64,000 nt of DNA, taken from the NCBI GenBank assembly GCA_949825045.1, contig OX463836.1:8635829-8699828 (forward strand), in the 5' to 3' direction. Positions 13,801-25,600 of the stretch are shown here, in pieces; positions within the stretch are counted from its first letter, which is position 1; every line of letters begins with the position of its first letter. The stretch is from Argyresthia goedartella. Taxonomy: Eukaryota; Arthropoda; Insecta; Lepidoptera; Argyresthiidae. Both the position numbers and the translations under genes were made by a program. The notes under the pieces were generated by a model, which was not told the origin of the DNA, ran no database searches, and saw nothing but the letters and a program-made list of their open reading frames with translations.

Positions 13801-16800
13801 TCATCATCAATCAGCCCACATTCATCCACTGCTAGGTATAGGCCTCTTCTTTACCGCCATCCACTCCGGTCCTGAGCCTCCCGCATCCACTGCCTACCCG
13901 CTATGGCGATGATGTCATCCGTCCATCGGGCTGGTGGTGTGCCGACTGGTCGTCGTGCGGTTCTGGGTAGCCACTCTGTAACCGCTTTGGTCCACCTTCC
14001 GTCATCTGTCCTTGCCAAGTGTCCTGCCCACTCCCACTTCAGTCTCGTGATTCGTTTGCAGACATCGACGATATTAAATCAAATCAAATAAGTTTATTTG
14101 CATGATTTTTGGTAACAATATTGGATCTTAATTTTATACATTTTCATCGCAAAAATCTGCCTTTAGTACGATGTCTTATTTCTGTATTGCGAACACGATC
14201 CCGAAGTCTAATGTCTAGCATGGACCGCTCCATGGTCCTTTCTGCGACTTTAATTTTGTGTATATTTGCCTTTGTTAGCGTCCATGTTTCAGCACCGTAT
14301 GTAAGTGTGGGCAGGACTCATTGATTGTAAACCATGGTCTTCAGGTTCTGCGGGATCGTGGACTTGAAGACGTCTTTAAGCTTTCCAAATGCGGCCAAAC
14401 CCAATTGAATCCGTCTGATAATCTCATTTACTTGAGAGTCTAGGCCAAAAGACAAACGATGTCCAAGATAACATACTGTCCACCGCATCTATTGTGCTGT
14501 TACCCACAATTACGTTCGTTACCGATGGGTGAATCATCATTATTTTCTTGGACATGTTCACCTTTAGGCCGACCTGCAAAGATGTTGTGTGCAGTTCGTC
14601 AAGCATGTTTTATAGATTACCGACGTCTTCAGCTATGAGTATTTTAGGTTTATAGTTAAAAAAATGCATGAGCCAAATTTCATAGGAAAGTTGCCCACTT
14701 TCTGGAGAAAAGCCCAATTACAACTAATTTGGCACACATAAGGTTCATTTTCTACTCCAAAACGAATGGTCGAAAAACAAATTGTACATTAATGGCCGAC
14801 AACTAAACGAAATGGCCATTAACCGGTGTAAATGGTATTATTTTGATGTTTTTTTTATTTATTCCGTCTTTGAATACTGATATTGATTGCTTTAGTTTAT
14901 GAAACTACTATAATTGGAGGACTGAGCGCAGCACTTATTTCGTGTGAAGTATACAATAAGTTTCTGATCAATTTTCATATTGAATTCGTTATTTACGTAA
15001 AATAGTCGCAAAGGGGAACTTTTACCCTATGTAAGTTTGTATACGTCACGACACACGTTTTGAGCGGTGGCCTTGAATGCGCAGTAGTCACTTTTCAATA
15101 CCGGTGTACCTGGCGCGAGGTATATGTAAGATTTGTTTGATTAAATAAATAAATATATAAATAAAAGAGAGACAGAATAAAAGCATGAAGATTTCAAGAC
15201 TCAAGTTACAACTGTAAAACACATGATGCAACTTTTCTTTGTAACTACACCATCAAGGAAACACACAAGGTACCTATCTCCACCATTTATCTTGGAACAC
15301 CTGAGTTACACACATGACTTCATAAAAAAATATGCACAAAAGGAAAAGGTAATGCACAAATTGTATTACAAGCAACAAACAAGCCAATTTGTACTCTAAC
15401 CCAAGCACAAAAGACTGTAAAGACTGTATATGGAAACCATGAACTGACTTAACATTGAGATCCAAACGCTATCTGAGTCAAAATCAAAACAGGCTACATT
15501 CATTCCAAACCAAATTGCTGCCTAACAAGAAATTTTATTTTCTACCTGTGAAGACCCAAAATCCTTTGGCAGTTTTTTCAAAGATTAAGGAGATTTCTTT
15601 CTGTAGGTGATCTCAGAGGGTGCATTTTTTTCTCTCGAATGTGTAGGAGTGTTTTTTTCTTACTTATCAACTATGGACAGCTGCTCTGAACATATGTTTT
15701 TGGATGTCATTGTGATGCCTAACTGCATTTTAACTGATTTTATCCCAGATGCTCAACTGCCAACTCAAAGATTGACTGACTCTCACAGTCCTGCTGGTAC
15801 GGTCTTTGGTCAGGGAAATGACAGTGTATATATTTAAATTGGACTTTATTATAGTAGGTGGGGTCGTTAATCAGCATTCCCTGACAAATACTAATTAAAA
15901 TGTTTTTTAAACATATTTGTAATGTATCAATTTCTATGAATTGACTATTCAACTAACTGCTTACATGTAATTTGTGTTATTATTATTCAGTATTAGAGTC
16001 TCTTGGCATTGTTTCCAAATCCTTAATAAACTAAAACTTGTGTTACCTAGGATCTGAAGAGTGGTATTTATATGTATGATCCAGCTAAGCTTAAGTTTCT
16101 ATTGTAATAATATACCAATTATGTATCTCTTGTTTCAATATATATATCAGGGCTGCTCACATAAACTTATAGTATCTGCGATCTACCAGAAAATATTTTC
16201 GAAGATAGACTAAACTACTATGTAGGTCGGTACTAAAAAACATATATTTTTTACAATCTGTTATATCTTTTAAAGTTACCTTTTATGTAGGACTGAGTTC
16301 TTCATTAGCTTTATTGCTCACAATCAGAGAATTGACCATAATGAGCAGCCCTGATTTATATTTATATGGTTTTGTTTACCTGAAATAAAGTTCATAAAAA
16401 AATATAACAAAGTTGCTATTTGATTACCTGGTTCATTTTAATTTATATCTTATATTATATGCAATATCTTTGAGAAGATTAGGCAATACATCCTGAGGTC
16501 AGCTGTTTAGTTTTCAACATGTGACCACATTACGCAAACTTTACTTGAAAATAAACCTTATTGGGACTGTAACTGGGTTGAGTGAGACCAGAAAACTTTA
16601 CTTGAGAGTAAACCTTATTAATAATGTGTAGCTTGTTTGAGATCATACTTTCTCTAAAATCATGCATATAATTACTAATTCTGGTATTCATAGCTGCCAT
16701 GACCTGAATACTGTGATTATGGGTCGTATTCTAGAACGAATCTTAAATCTGAGATCTACTCAAGAGTAGTCTTAAGAGTACGCGCTTATTCTGAATCGGT

Positions 16801-19584
16801 GCTTGAGACTCATATCAAAAATCATAATTCATCTGAGTGACCTCAGATGTGAGTAGAGGTTTTATTAAGACTTGAACAAGATTCAAAAAAAAAAAAAAAA
16901 CTTTTTTGCACTACAGATGTCAAACTTTTGTTGAGATCCTCTGTTGAGACTTGAGATTGTTGTTTGTTGTGCTTGAGCAGTATCTCGTCCACGCTTGAGA
17001 GTGATACGAGTACATAAAATAAACAAACCGAACCAGTGGATATTGGTTCTTCCGCCCCCTTATCGACACTGACCAGCTATCAGCTAGGACGGCAAAATGG
17101 AACCATTTCGTGAAGTTGATCATTATGAACATATTTTTCGAAACAACGAGTATCTTCATATTGCTGTTCCGAGAAGGATATTGAGGGATGCGCAAGATCC
17201 TTATGATCTTAGCGAGATGGACTTTAAAAAACGATATCGTTTCTCGCAGAACATCTTGAGAGATATAATTTGGCCATTGGTTGCCGAAGGCATAAGGAAA
17301 AACAGTGACAGAGGCCAGCCTATTGCTCCAGCTGTTCAGATTCTTGTCTGCTTAAGATTTTATGCTACAGGATCTTTCCAGGTAGGTACCTAATATGACA
17401 TTGTATAATTAGGGAAATATCCAATATTGTCAGTGGGGATTTTAACTGATAATTTTATCATTTAATACATGTTCATTATTACAGATCGTATGTGGAGATT
17501 TACTCTACATATCACAACCATCAGTGTCCAGAATTGTGTCGACAGTGTCCAGATTGCTGGCACTGTTGTGTGACAGATACATCAAGTATCCTGAGGATAT
17601 TGTCGCACACAGGCTTGAGTTTTATAGGCTTGGCCAAATAGGCCAAAGACCAGGCCTGCCAGAAGTAGAAGGTGCAATTGACTGTACCCACATCAAAATT
17701 ATTCACACTCCTGGGGTAGCCAATCATGAAGCTTTCAGGAATAGGAAGTCATTCTTCTCTGTTAATACTCAAGTAAGTAAGAAATTGTTTAAATGGGACC
17801 ATCACTTATCTCAGATCCTTTATGTGTAAACCCCTTAGCTGGATATGTCCTTCATTAAGTTCTGTCCTAAGGACAATGTCTCTTATAATAACTATCCCTT
17901 GTATGGTGGAGGAACCAATATATAACAATTGAATATTCATTAAAATCGTCTTAATTATTCCACCGTCAAGGTTAATTCTATTAATGTTTTAATGCTACCT
18001 ACTTACAACATAGAGGCTCTGTCAACAATCGAAGAAGTGGTGGAAGTGACTCCACAAACTTATTGTTAATGCTTAATACATTACCTGAGTTACTACTGTG
18101 TATGTACTTCTAATAATAAAGTTTGATTACATGACAGTTATGTTTTGTTTGTGACAGGCCGTGGTTGGACCCAGAGGACAATTCATAGACATAGTGGCAA
18201 GATGGGCTGGTAGTACACATGATAGCAGAATATTGCAACTGTAATCTATAAACCTGAAATACAGAGATGGGTAACATACTGGTGTACTCATTGGAGACAA
18301 TGGATACCCTTCCTTACCCTACCTACTGACCCCTATTCTAAATCCTACACAGCCTTCAGAGGAGAGGTACAACAGGGCTCACATAAAGACCCGAAATGTT
18401 GTTGAAAGGGCATTCGGGATGTGGAAGAGAAGATTCCCATGTCTGAGTAGGGGTTTGGGCAACAAAATTGAAACAGTTGCCAACATAATAGTTGCCTGTG
18501 CAGTACTGCACAACGTTTCATTAACTGCTCAAGACCCTATACCAGAAGATGGGGATGAAGAAATACATAATGATGACATAAATATTGTCACCCGAGAAGG
18601 TTCTGCAGATGGTTTTGCATTTAAAAATGCGATTGTAAATAGATTTGTTTAAATAACAAAAACTTTATATTTTATGGTACTTGCTTCTTTTATTGATCAA
18701 ATAATATACCTTGTATAAATATATACCTTGTGTAACTAGTTAAACTAACCTATTCAGTCGGTGTCTGTAAAGTATAAAGCCAAAATTATAAAGTGAATTG
18801 AACAAAGTACAACAAACAAAAGTGGCTATGGGTAATAGATAATTTTGGTTCAAGCACTAGTTGGTCAGTTAAGAAAGGTTATTGCATTTTGGCTGTATGT
18901 TACAAAATTTTACTTACAATAAAATGACATTATGAACTAATCAACAAAATAATTAAACTTATAATAAACAAACATTAACAATAACATTTGAGTGAAACCC
19001 AATCAATGTTATTTAAAAACACTATCACAATGATTACAAACCTAATTTATATATTAATTGGCTTCTATCTCAGTCAAGTATTAGTACATATATTATTATA
19101 TCAGCTAGGTATAATCATTGGTACAGATGAAGCTAGGCGGCCACTGTACATACATCCAGTGTCCATGTTTCTGCACCAATTAATATGAGCATTGGACATG
19201 ACTTTAGTCTTATCTAAGAGTTCTTATATGCTATCCCATGGCTATATCTTTCTATTCAAAATCAACAGTAAATCAGACTATGCAAAAACTATAAAATTAA
19301 AATATCTGCTTTAACTAAAAAAATACCACTATTATCATTTAAAAAACAACTTGGGACCATCCCTCATAAAAATACCTTTCCAGACTTAAGTCCTTATGTT
19401 TGGGTGAGTTCTTTTTCAGCTAAGTCAGCTTGAGCCTTAGCCATTCTGTATTTTTCTTCTAAAATTTTAATTTCTATACTATGGATTTCATTTGCTCTGC
19501 GTTCTCTTGTTATAAATTCCTTTTTTAATATCTGCACTCTTAGTTTTTTCTCATTGGATGATAAAAGTGGGTTTTCAGGCTGAT

Positions 19585-19622
<38 letters not shown>

Positions 19623-22600
19623 ATAATAATTTATTTATTCATAAAATCTTACAGTTCAAAGGTGTATATAACAAGAACATAAATTACAGATAGGCTACAT
19701 TATTTTCATACAGCAGACCAACAACCAAGCTAAGCATTAAAAATGCCTGTGTTATGATTACTAGCTGCTCACATTAACACCGTTAGAGTCTAAACAAAAG
19801 TTACAAATTATGTCATGTATGAGAGCATAATATTATGAAATGTGTCCCTCCCTGGGTCGCCGGTGAAAATGCGTGTGAGTGTTGTTTTTGTTTTGTGTGT
19901 ATTCAGCCATTTAAAATGTATGTGCGGATTTTACTTTATTATAGATAAAATATTTTCAGTTTGCTCGTAGTTTAGTGTTAAAAGCCAATTAGTTATAATT
20001 TGCTTACATTTAAATTTACATAGACCAAATATACTATGATCTTTATTGATAATGTTATAGAGCCTGGGACCCTGAAAGACGAGAAATCTGTTCAAAAAGA
20101 AAGTTCTGCTTCTTACAGCAGAACAGACAGCATAATTTCGTCGATTTATACCGATTTCAGTTGAGTAAGGAGTGTAAGAATGTTGTTTTAGTGTTGTATG
20201 TAATATGTACAGTTGTCTGACGGTTAGAGTGTCTGAAATTTCATGTAGAGCTCTGGTTGGGAACCTATAAGGTTTGAAGAGACAGATTTTTAGTATAAGT
20301 CTTTGAGCTTGTTCCACTGCTAAGATGTGAGTCTTTGGGGATCCACCCCAGCATGTAATTCCGTACGTCAACAGTGATTGGACTAGAGCCTTGTATACTT
20401 GGTTAATTAGTTTATCGCTTGCGACGTGTCGTAGTTGCTTGAAGACATAGGCTAGTTTTCTTATACGCTTGGCTAGATTCTGTGCTTGCTCGTTAAATGT
20501 CAGGTTGCAGTCTATAGTTATACCAAGGTATTTAGTTGAGTTAGTACTAAGAATACTGTGACAAGTGCAGGTGCTGTTTGGAGGGTAGGAGCATTTGTGG
20601 GAGATTATAGTTGAGTTTTGGCGAATCTCAGAGCATGAAGCCTGGTTGACAATAGAAAACATCATGTATGTTGTTTTATCGGAATTGAGTGTTAGATAGT
20701 TAGCTGCAAGCCAGTGCGTAACAAGATTGAACCCATTTTGGGCTAGGGAGAAGGCATCAGCCCAGGTGTCAGCACTGAAAGTGAGAGTGGTGTCGTCTGC
20801 GTAGGAGACAATTTTACATTGTGCAAGGCTTAGGTCGCATAGTTCGTTAATATAGCATAAAAATAGTGTGGGGCCTAAGATACTACCTTGTGGGACCCCG
20901 TGATAGACTGGTAGTTCATCACTGACATGTTCATCTATTTTGACTCGTTGAGTTCTATTTGACAGGTAACTTTCAAATAGGCTCAGCTGAGTTCCCCGTA
21001 TGCCTAGGAATTCAAGCTTTTTCAGGAGTAGAGGGATAGATACAGTGTCGAACGCTTTCGCCAAGTCAAGAAATATAGTGATGCATTTTTTTTTGTCGTC
21101 AAGGTCTTTAGCAATAGCATTCGTAAAGGTTAAAAGTGCGTCTTCAGCAGATTTACCGGCTCGAAAGCCGTACTGTTTATTTGATAATAAGTTATTTTGC
21201 TCGAGGAACTTTACCAATCTATTATTTATTATTCTTTCTAATAACTTCGATAAGCTAGGTAGGATTGAGATAGGCCTGTAGTTGTTGACCACACTTTTAT
21301 CCCCAGCCTTGTGTATTGGGCATATAAGTGATTTCTTTAGATCGGAAGGGAAAATTCCTTTCTGCATACAGATGTTAAAGATGTGAGCTAGTATGGGAAC
21401 TAGGGAGTCCTTAACAGATTTTATCATTTTGGCACTTATTCCATCACATCCTACAGCGCAATCTGGTTTGAGTGCGAGGATTTGTGTTTCTATTTCTTGT
21501 TCAGTGGTCTCATACAGTGTGAAAGAGTGTAGGGAGCGGTTCGATACGTTTCTTGATAACATTAGCGGTGGGGTGCGCGGAATCGCTTCCGAAAGATTTT
21601 TTCCGACGTTATTAAAGAACATGTTAGCTGTATTTATAGCATTAGTCTGAGAGGGATTTGAAGTAAGAAGTTCTATAGGTGAACTTTTGAATTTTTCAAG
21701 ATGAGATATGGATTTGATTGCATTCCAGATTTTTTTATTGTTAGAACCCGCAGAAACCAGTAGGCCTCTGTCGTATTTTCGTTTTAGTTTCTTAATTAGA
21801 GAATTACAGAAATTGCGGTATCGCCTGTAGGTAATTGCCAAGACAGTATTTTCTGGCTGGTTTTTTGTCTTTTTATGTAAACTATCACGATTTCGAACGC
21901 AGCGAAGAAGTCCTGTGGTCATCCAAGGCTTTTTCGTTATTTTGCTATTAGGGATTTTGTGTTTGTAAGAGCTATTTTTTGCGGCTGATTTTAAAAGTGT
22001 TATCAAGATTCTCATGGCTTCATCAGGATCTTCTGTTAGATATAAATAGGAGAGATCATAAGATTTAAATTCCTCTACAAACTTATTATAGTTTAATCGA
22101 TTGACGAACTTATTAGGAGTTGCATGCACTTTGTTCCAGTCAAGACAGAAAAGCGTTGCACAGTGATCAGTTACAGTTGACTGAATTATAAGATTGGTTG
22201 ATTTGAGCTTTGTCTTGAGAACTACATGATCTAAGCAGCTTTTATCTCGGGTTGGAATATCATATGCCAAAAATAGTCCTTCGATGGTAAGTATGTCTAT
22301 GTATGTGTTAAAGTTACTATCACTATTATTTGGTATTATGTTAATATTTATATCTCCAATTATAATGATATTGCTGAAATTCTGATAGGTTTTTAGTAGA
22401 TTCTGTAACGAGTAAATAAAGCTATCGGCATTTTTGAAACAGTCAGGCCGGTAAATACCTATAATCAATGTGGAATTATCAAGTTGGACAGTAAGGGCTG
22501 TGGCTTCAGTAAGATTTGCTTGCTGTACAATTGGTTTGAGGTGTGTCTTGTGGTATATGACAACACCATCGTTTTGATTGTGATACTTGTCAGTGCTGTG

Positions 22601-25600
22601 GCATACATATCCGTCTAGTGGCGGTAACTTGCTAACGCACGACATCCAGCATTCAGTCAAAACAATGATATCGGATTCTATGTTAGTTTGAGCGAGAAGT
22701 GTACAGAAACTGTCAAAATTATGGTTAATACTCCTAATGTTTTGGTGTAGAACTTTCAGTTTCAATTGAGGCTGGGTAACAAGAGCAGAGCATTGATCAG
22801 CCTGACAGGTTTGAGAACTACTTAAACTTAAGTTATCTATGTTATCAATTAGCTTATCCATATGTAACACTATATATAAAAGTGCTATAAAAATTAAGTA
22901 AGGCGCTCTCAGGCGCCGCCATAATTAATTGAGTTTATGTATCTGTACTCAGCATTTTTCTTGGCCGGACAGTCAGCGTCGCCTGTTTTATGGCTACTTT
23001 GCTTTTTGTAGCGTAGGCATGTTGCGCATTTTGGTAATTCAGATGTTTTTGTGCAGTCGGTCGTCAGGTGCCCTAGTTCGCCGCAATGTCCACAAGTTGG
23101 TTTTGCCTCTTTGCAGGTCTTAGCAGCGTGTCCATACTGCTGACATTTGTAACATCTTGTTACTAGGGTGAAATCTCTTACAGTACACGATGACCAATTG
23201 ATAAAAACCCTGTCCTGAGTAATGAGAGCCTTGCGGATTTCGGCAGGTACTTCGATTATATAATTAACGGCATCTGTGTCCTTTTTGCCAGATTTGTGGC
23301 TCAGCTTTATTGAGGTCAAAAATGAGTCTAGCGTCAATTTCGGCATTTTTTCGGCAAGATTTTGTTCAAAGAGACATTTAAAAGCTTCGCTCTCTGTTAG
23401 GGAAGTGGGTACTCCAAAAACAGTGATTCTCGGTCTACGCTTCGAGGGCTCATCCACCTTCAGGCCTGAGGAAGACAGTTGAGAAGCCTGCTTAAGTTTT
23501 TCTATGTCTTCCTTATAGTCAGTGCTTATAATGACCCCACCGTTTTTTGTCTTGCGAAGACCACGGACGTGGAGTTTCATAACTTCAGGGCGAATAATTT
23601 TTTGAACTAGATCTTTAGTCTCGTCACTGGTCTTGTTCTGGTCATGAGGGTAAATAGCTACAGAGCTAAGGGTGCTGGGGCGCATAAAGTTGTTGCTACT
23701 TTTCTTGACAATCTCGGCAAAAGAAGTGGAGCCGGAGGTCGCTGTTTTGTTATTATCTTTAATGGCCTCATTAAGTGCTTGTATTTTTATTGATAGGTCC
23801 TGATTTTCTTTCAGCGTCTGAATTGTGGTTTGGGCTTGAAGGGCTTTTTGTTTAAGCGATTGGTATTGGACAGCCATTTGAGATGTCCCATTTCCTATTT
23901 TACGGCACAGATTATTTATTCTCAGTTTTTGTTCCGAGTTAAGTTTTCCTTCGGAGGATATAGAGCATACTTCGTTGAGGCACTTTTCAATCGTGGCCAT
24001 CCAATTCTGTAGTTCACTGGTACGCACAACTTCCATTGTATTTTCATTGTCCTGGGGGTTGTGTTGGCTCTGACATGTAGAAGGGCAGGTCGGGGGTGGT
24101 GAACGGCTGGTGAGGTGGCTCCGGTTGAACGGGCTACCTTCGCTCATCTTGACATATAGTTGCTACAAATTATGTTAGATGCATGACAGTCAATAACACT
24201 TCAATAGTTGCAACGAACACAAAACACACAAACACAAAGTAGGTCACGGATTAGTTGAGTAGAGAATTTATATTATAATTTCTTTATTCACATGCACACG
24301 TCCGAAACGTGCGAGCGCGCCAGAATTATCTGTGATTACAACAGCTGGAGGTGGAGATGGAGGTGGAGCTAATGGTTCTGTGTTTGTAAGTGGCTGAATA
24401 TTACTGAACATTTCAGGCTCAGTTGATGTAAAACTCCTATTAGGGACATGGCTGTCCGAGTCAATAGTACTGGGTATTTCTATGAGGAGTGCACTCGTGA
24501 TTTCTGTAATGTCGGGATCAATTTCAGCATCAGGGCAGGGACCTCCACCACCTGTGGCCATACTGTGCTGCCTCTCCTTAGCCAGGTTGGTGCGCTGTCT
24601 CTGCTTAAGATTTTGCCACAGCCGGCGGAGTTGGTCAGCTGAAGCCTGAAAAGGTAAGATATAGTTTATATCTAGAAACCAACAGCAATCTAGTATGATC
24701 TCTCTCCTTCCTATGATAAGATGGATTGCAATTATTGTTATTTATTCTCCATTAAGTGTATCAACACATATCTGATTTGATTAAAAGTAAGTAATTATAT
24801 TAAAAGGATGGCCATATAAATTGCTGAATAAGTACTTACCAATTCCACAACAATAGCAGAACTATTGAATTCACGAGTTAAACGCTCCTAAGCTGTCTTC
24901 TTCATAGAAATAGTGGTACCATCAGTGTCCTTATTTTCTATTATATTTTTGTATCTCTTGAGCAATTCTAAAAACATGTTTTTTTCCTGATTGGTGAAAT
25001 TTTTCTTTTTCCCTGGCCCAGGCATATTGATGTCGGCGTTTTAAAAAGGAGAATCAAAGTTAAGTAACTATGTAATGAAATTAATGCACAAACATACAAA
25101 GTTGGCACAAACTGAAATGAACGTTTTTTTGAGTATGTACCTAGGCTACGCTACAGTATGACATTTGTTGCTTTGATTGACAAATGCGTTTCATTTTACA
25201 AGATTAGACATGAATGTTGTGTTATAATGTCTTGTACCGCGTAAAACGGAATAATTAGGAAATGTCAATAAAATTTGTAAATGAAAACAGGCCTAAAGTA
25301 GTTTTTTACTCTATGAATGTCTCAAGACTCGATTCACATGCGATGCACTCTTGAGTAAGGTTTCAGAATAAAGGAGACGCTTGAGAGTGGAACCCAAATT
25401 TGAGTCGGATTTACGTGATTTCAGCTTGAGATTGATCTTGAGATTCATTCTAGAATACGACCCTATGTCTACAGGCCCAAGTCTTCTATTGGCTATGTTT
25501 TGAGTATTGGATTAATAAATCATTATAAATATCAAAATCTGAGGAGTCTGGCCCCCTTGCTTGGTAAGGAATTGGTAAAAATTAAAACCACTTGGTATTA

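Larger units (their letters stand above)
19588..24327 (-). mobile_element. Full-length Jockey-superfamily LINE with two intact ORFs
   Basis: Minus-strand element with ORF1 (24147-22909), ORF2 (22870-19931), a 3' region of about 340 bp and an A-rich tail (seen as the T run at 19588-19618). It is inserted in the Harbinger Myb-like gene. The 5' end is placed at about 24327, where host coding sequence stops, by inference. The host strings on each side share GAT, too short to prove a target duplication. Intact ORFs and a long tail indicate a recent insertion. Confidence 0.85.
19394..25025 (-). pseudogene. Harbinger Myb/SANT-like DNA-binding protein, split by LINE
   Basis: Exon 1 (25025-24840) encodes [20 protein letters not shown] and a Myb/SANT-like helix set with one in-frame TAG where a Trp is usual. 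Exon 2 (from 24645, acceptor CTTTTCAG) continues with [18 protein letters not shown] and an acidic, proline-rich region up to VVITD. The LINE then interrupts. The C-terminal coiled-coil part resumes on the other side at 19587 ([18 protein letters not shown]) and ends at the TAA at 19394. In Harbinger elements this protein brings the nuclease to the element ends. Confidence 0.75.
16721..25463 (+). mobile_element. PIF/Harbinger transposon with nested LINE
   Basis: Inverted termini of about 30 bp: the left end at 16721 and the right end ending at 25463 both begin GGGTCGTATTCTAGAA when read inward. TAT flanks both sides (16718-16720 and 25464-25466), fitting the 3-bp target duplication of the superfamily. 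Inside are the two expected genes facing each other: a HARBI1-type nuclease on plus and a Myb/SANT-like protein on minus. The total of 8.7 kb includes a 4.7-kb LINE, so the element itself is about 4.0 kb. Both genes are damaged. Confidence 0.9.
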
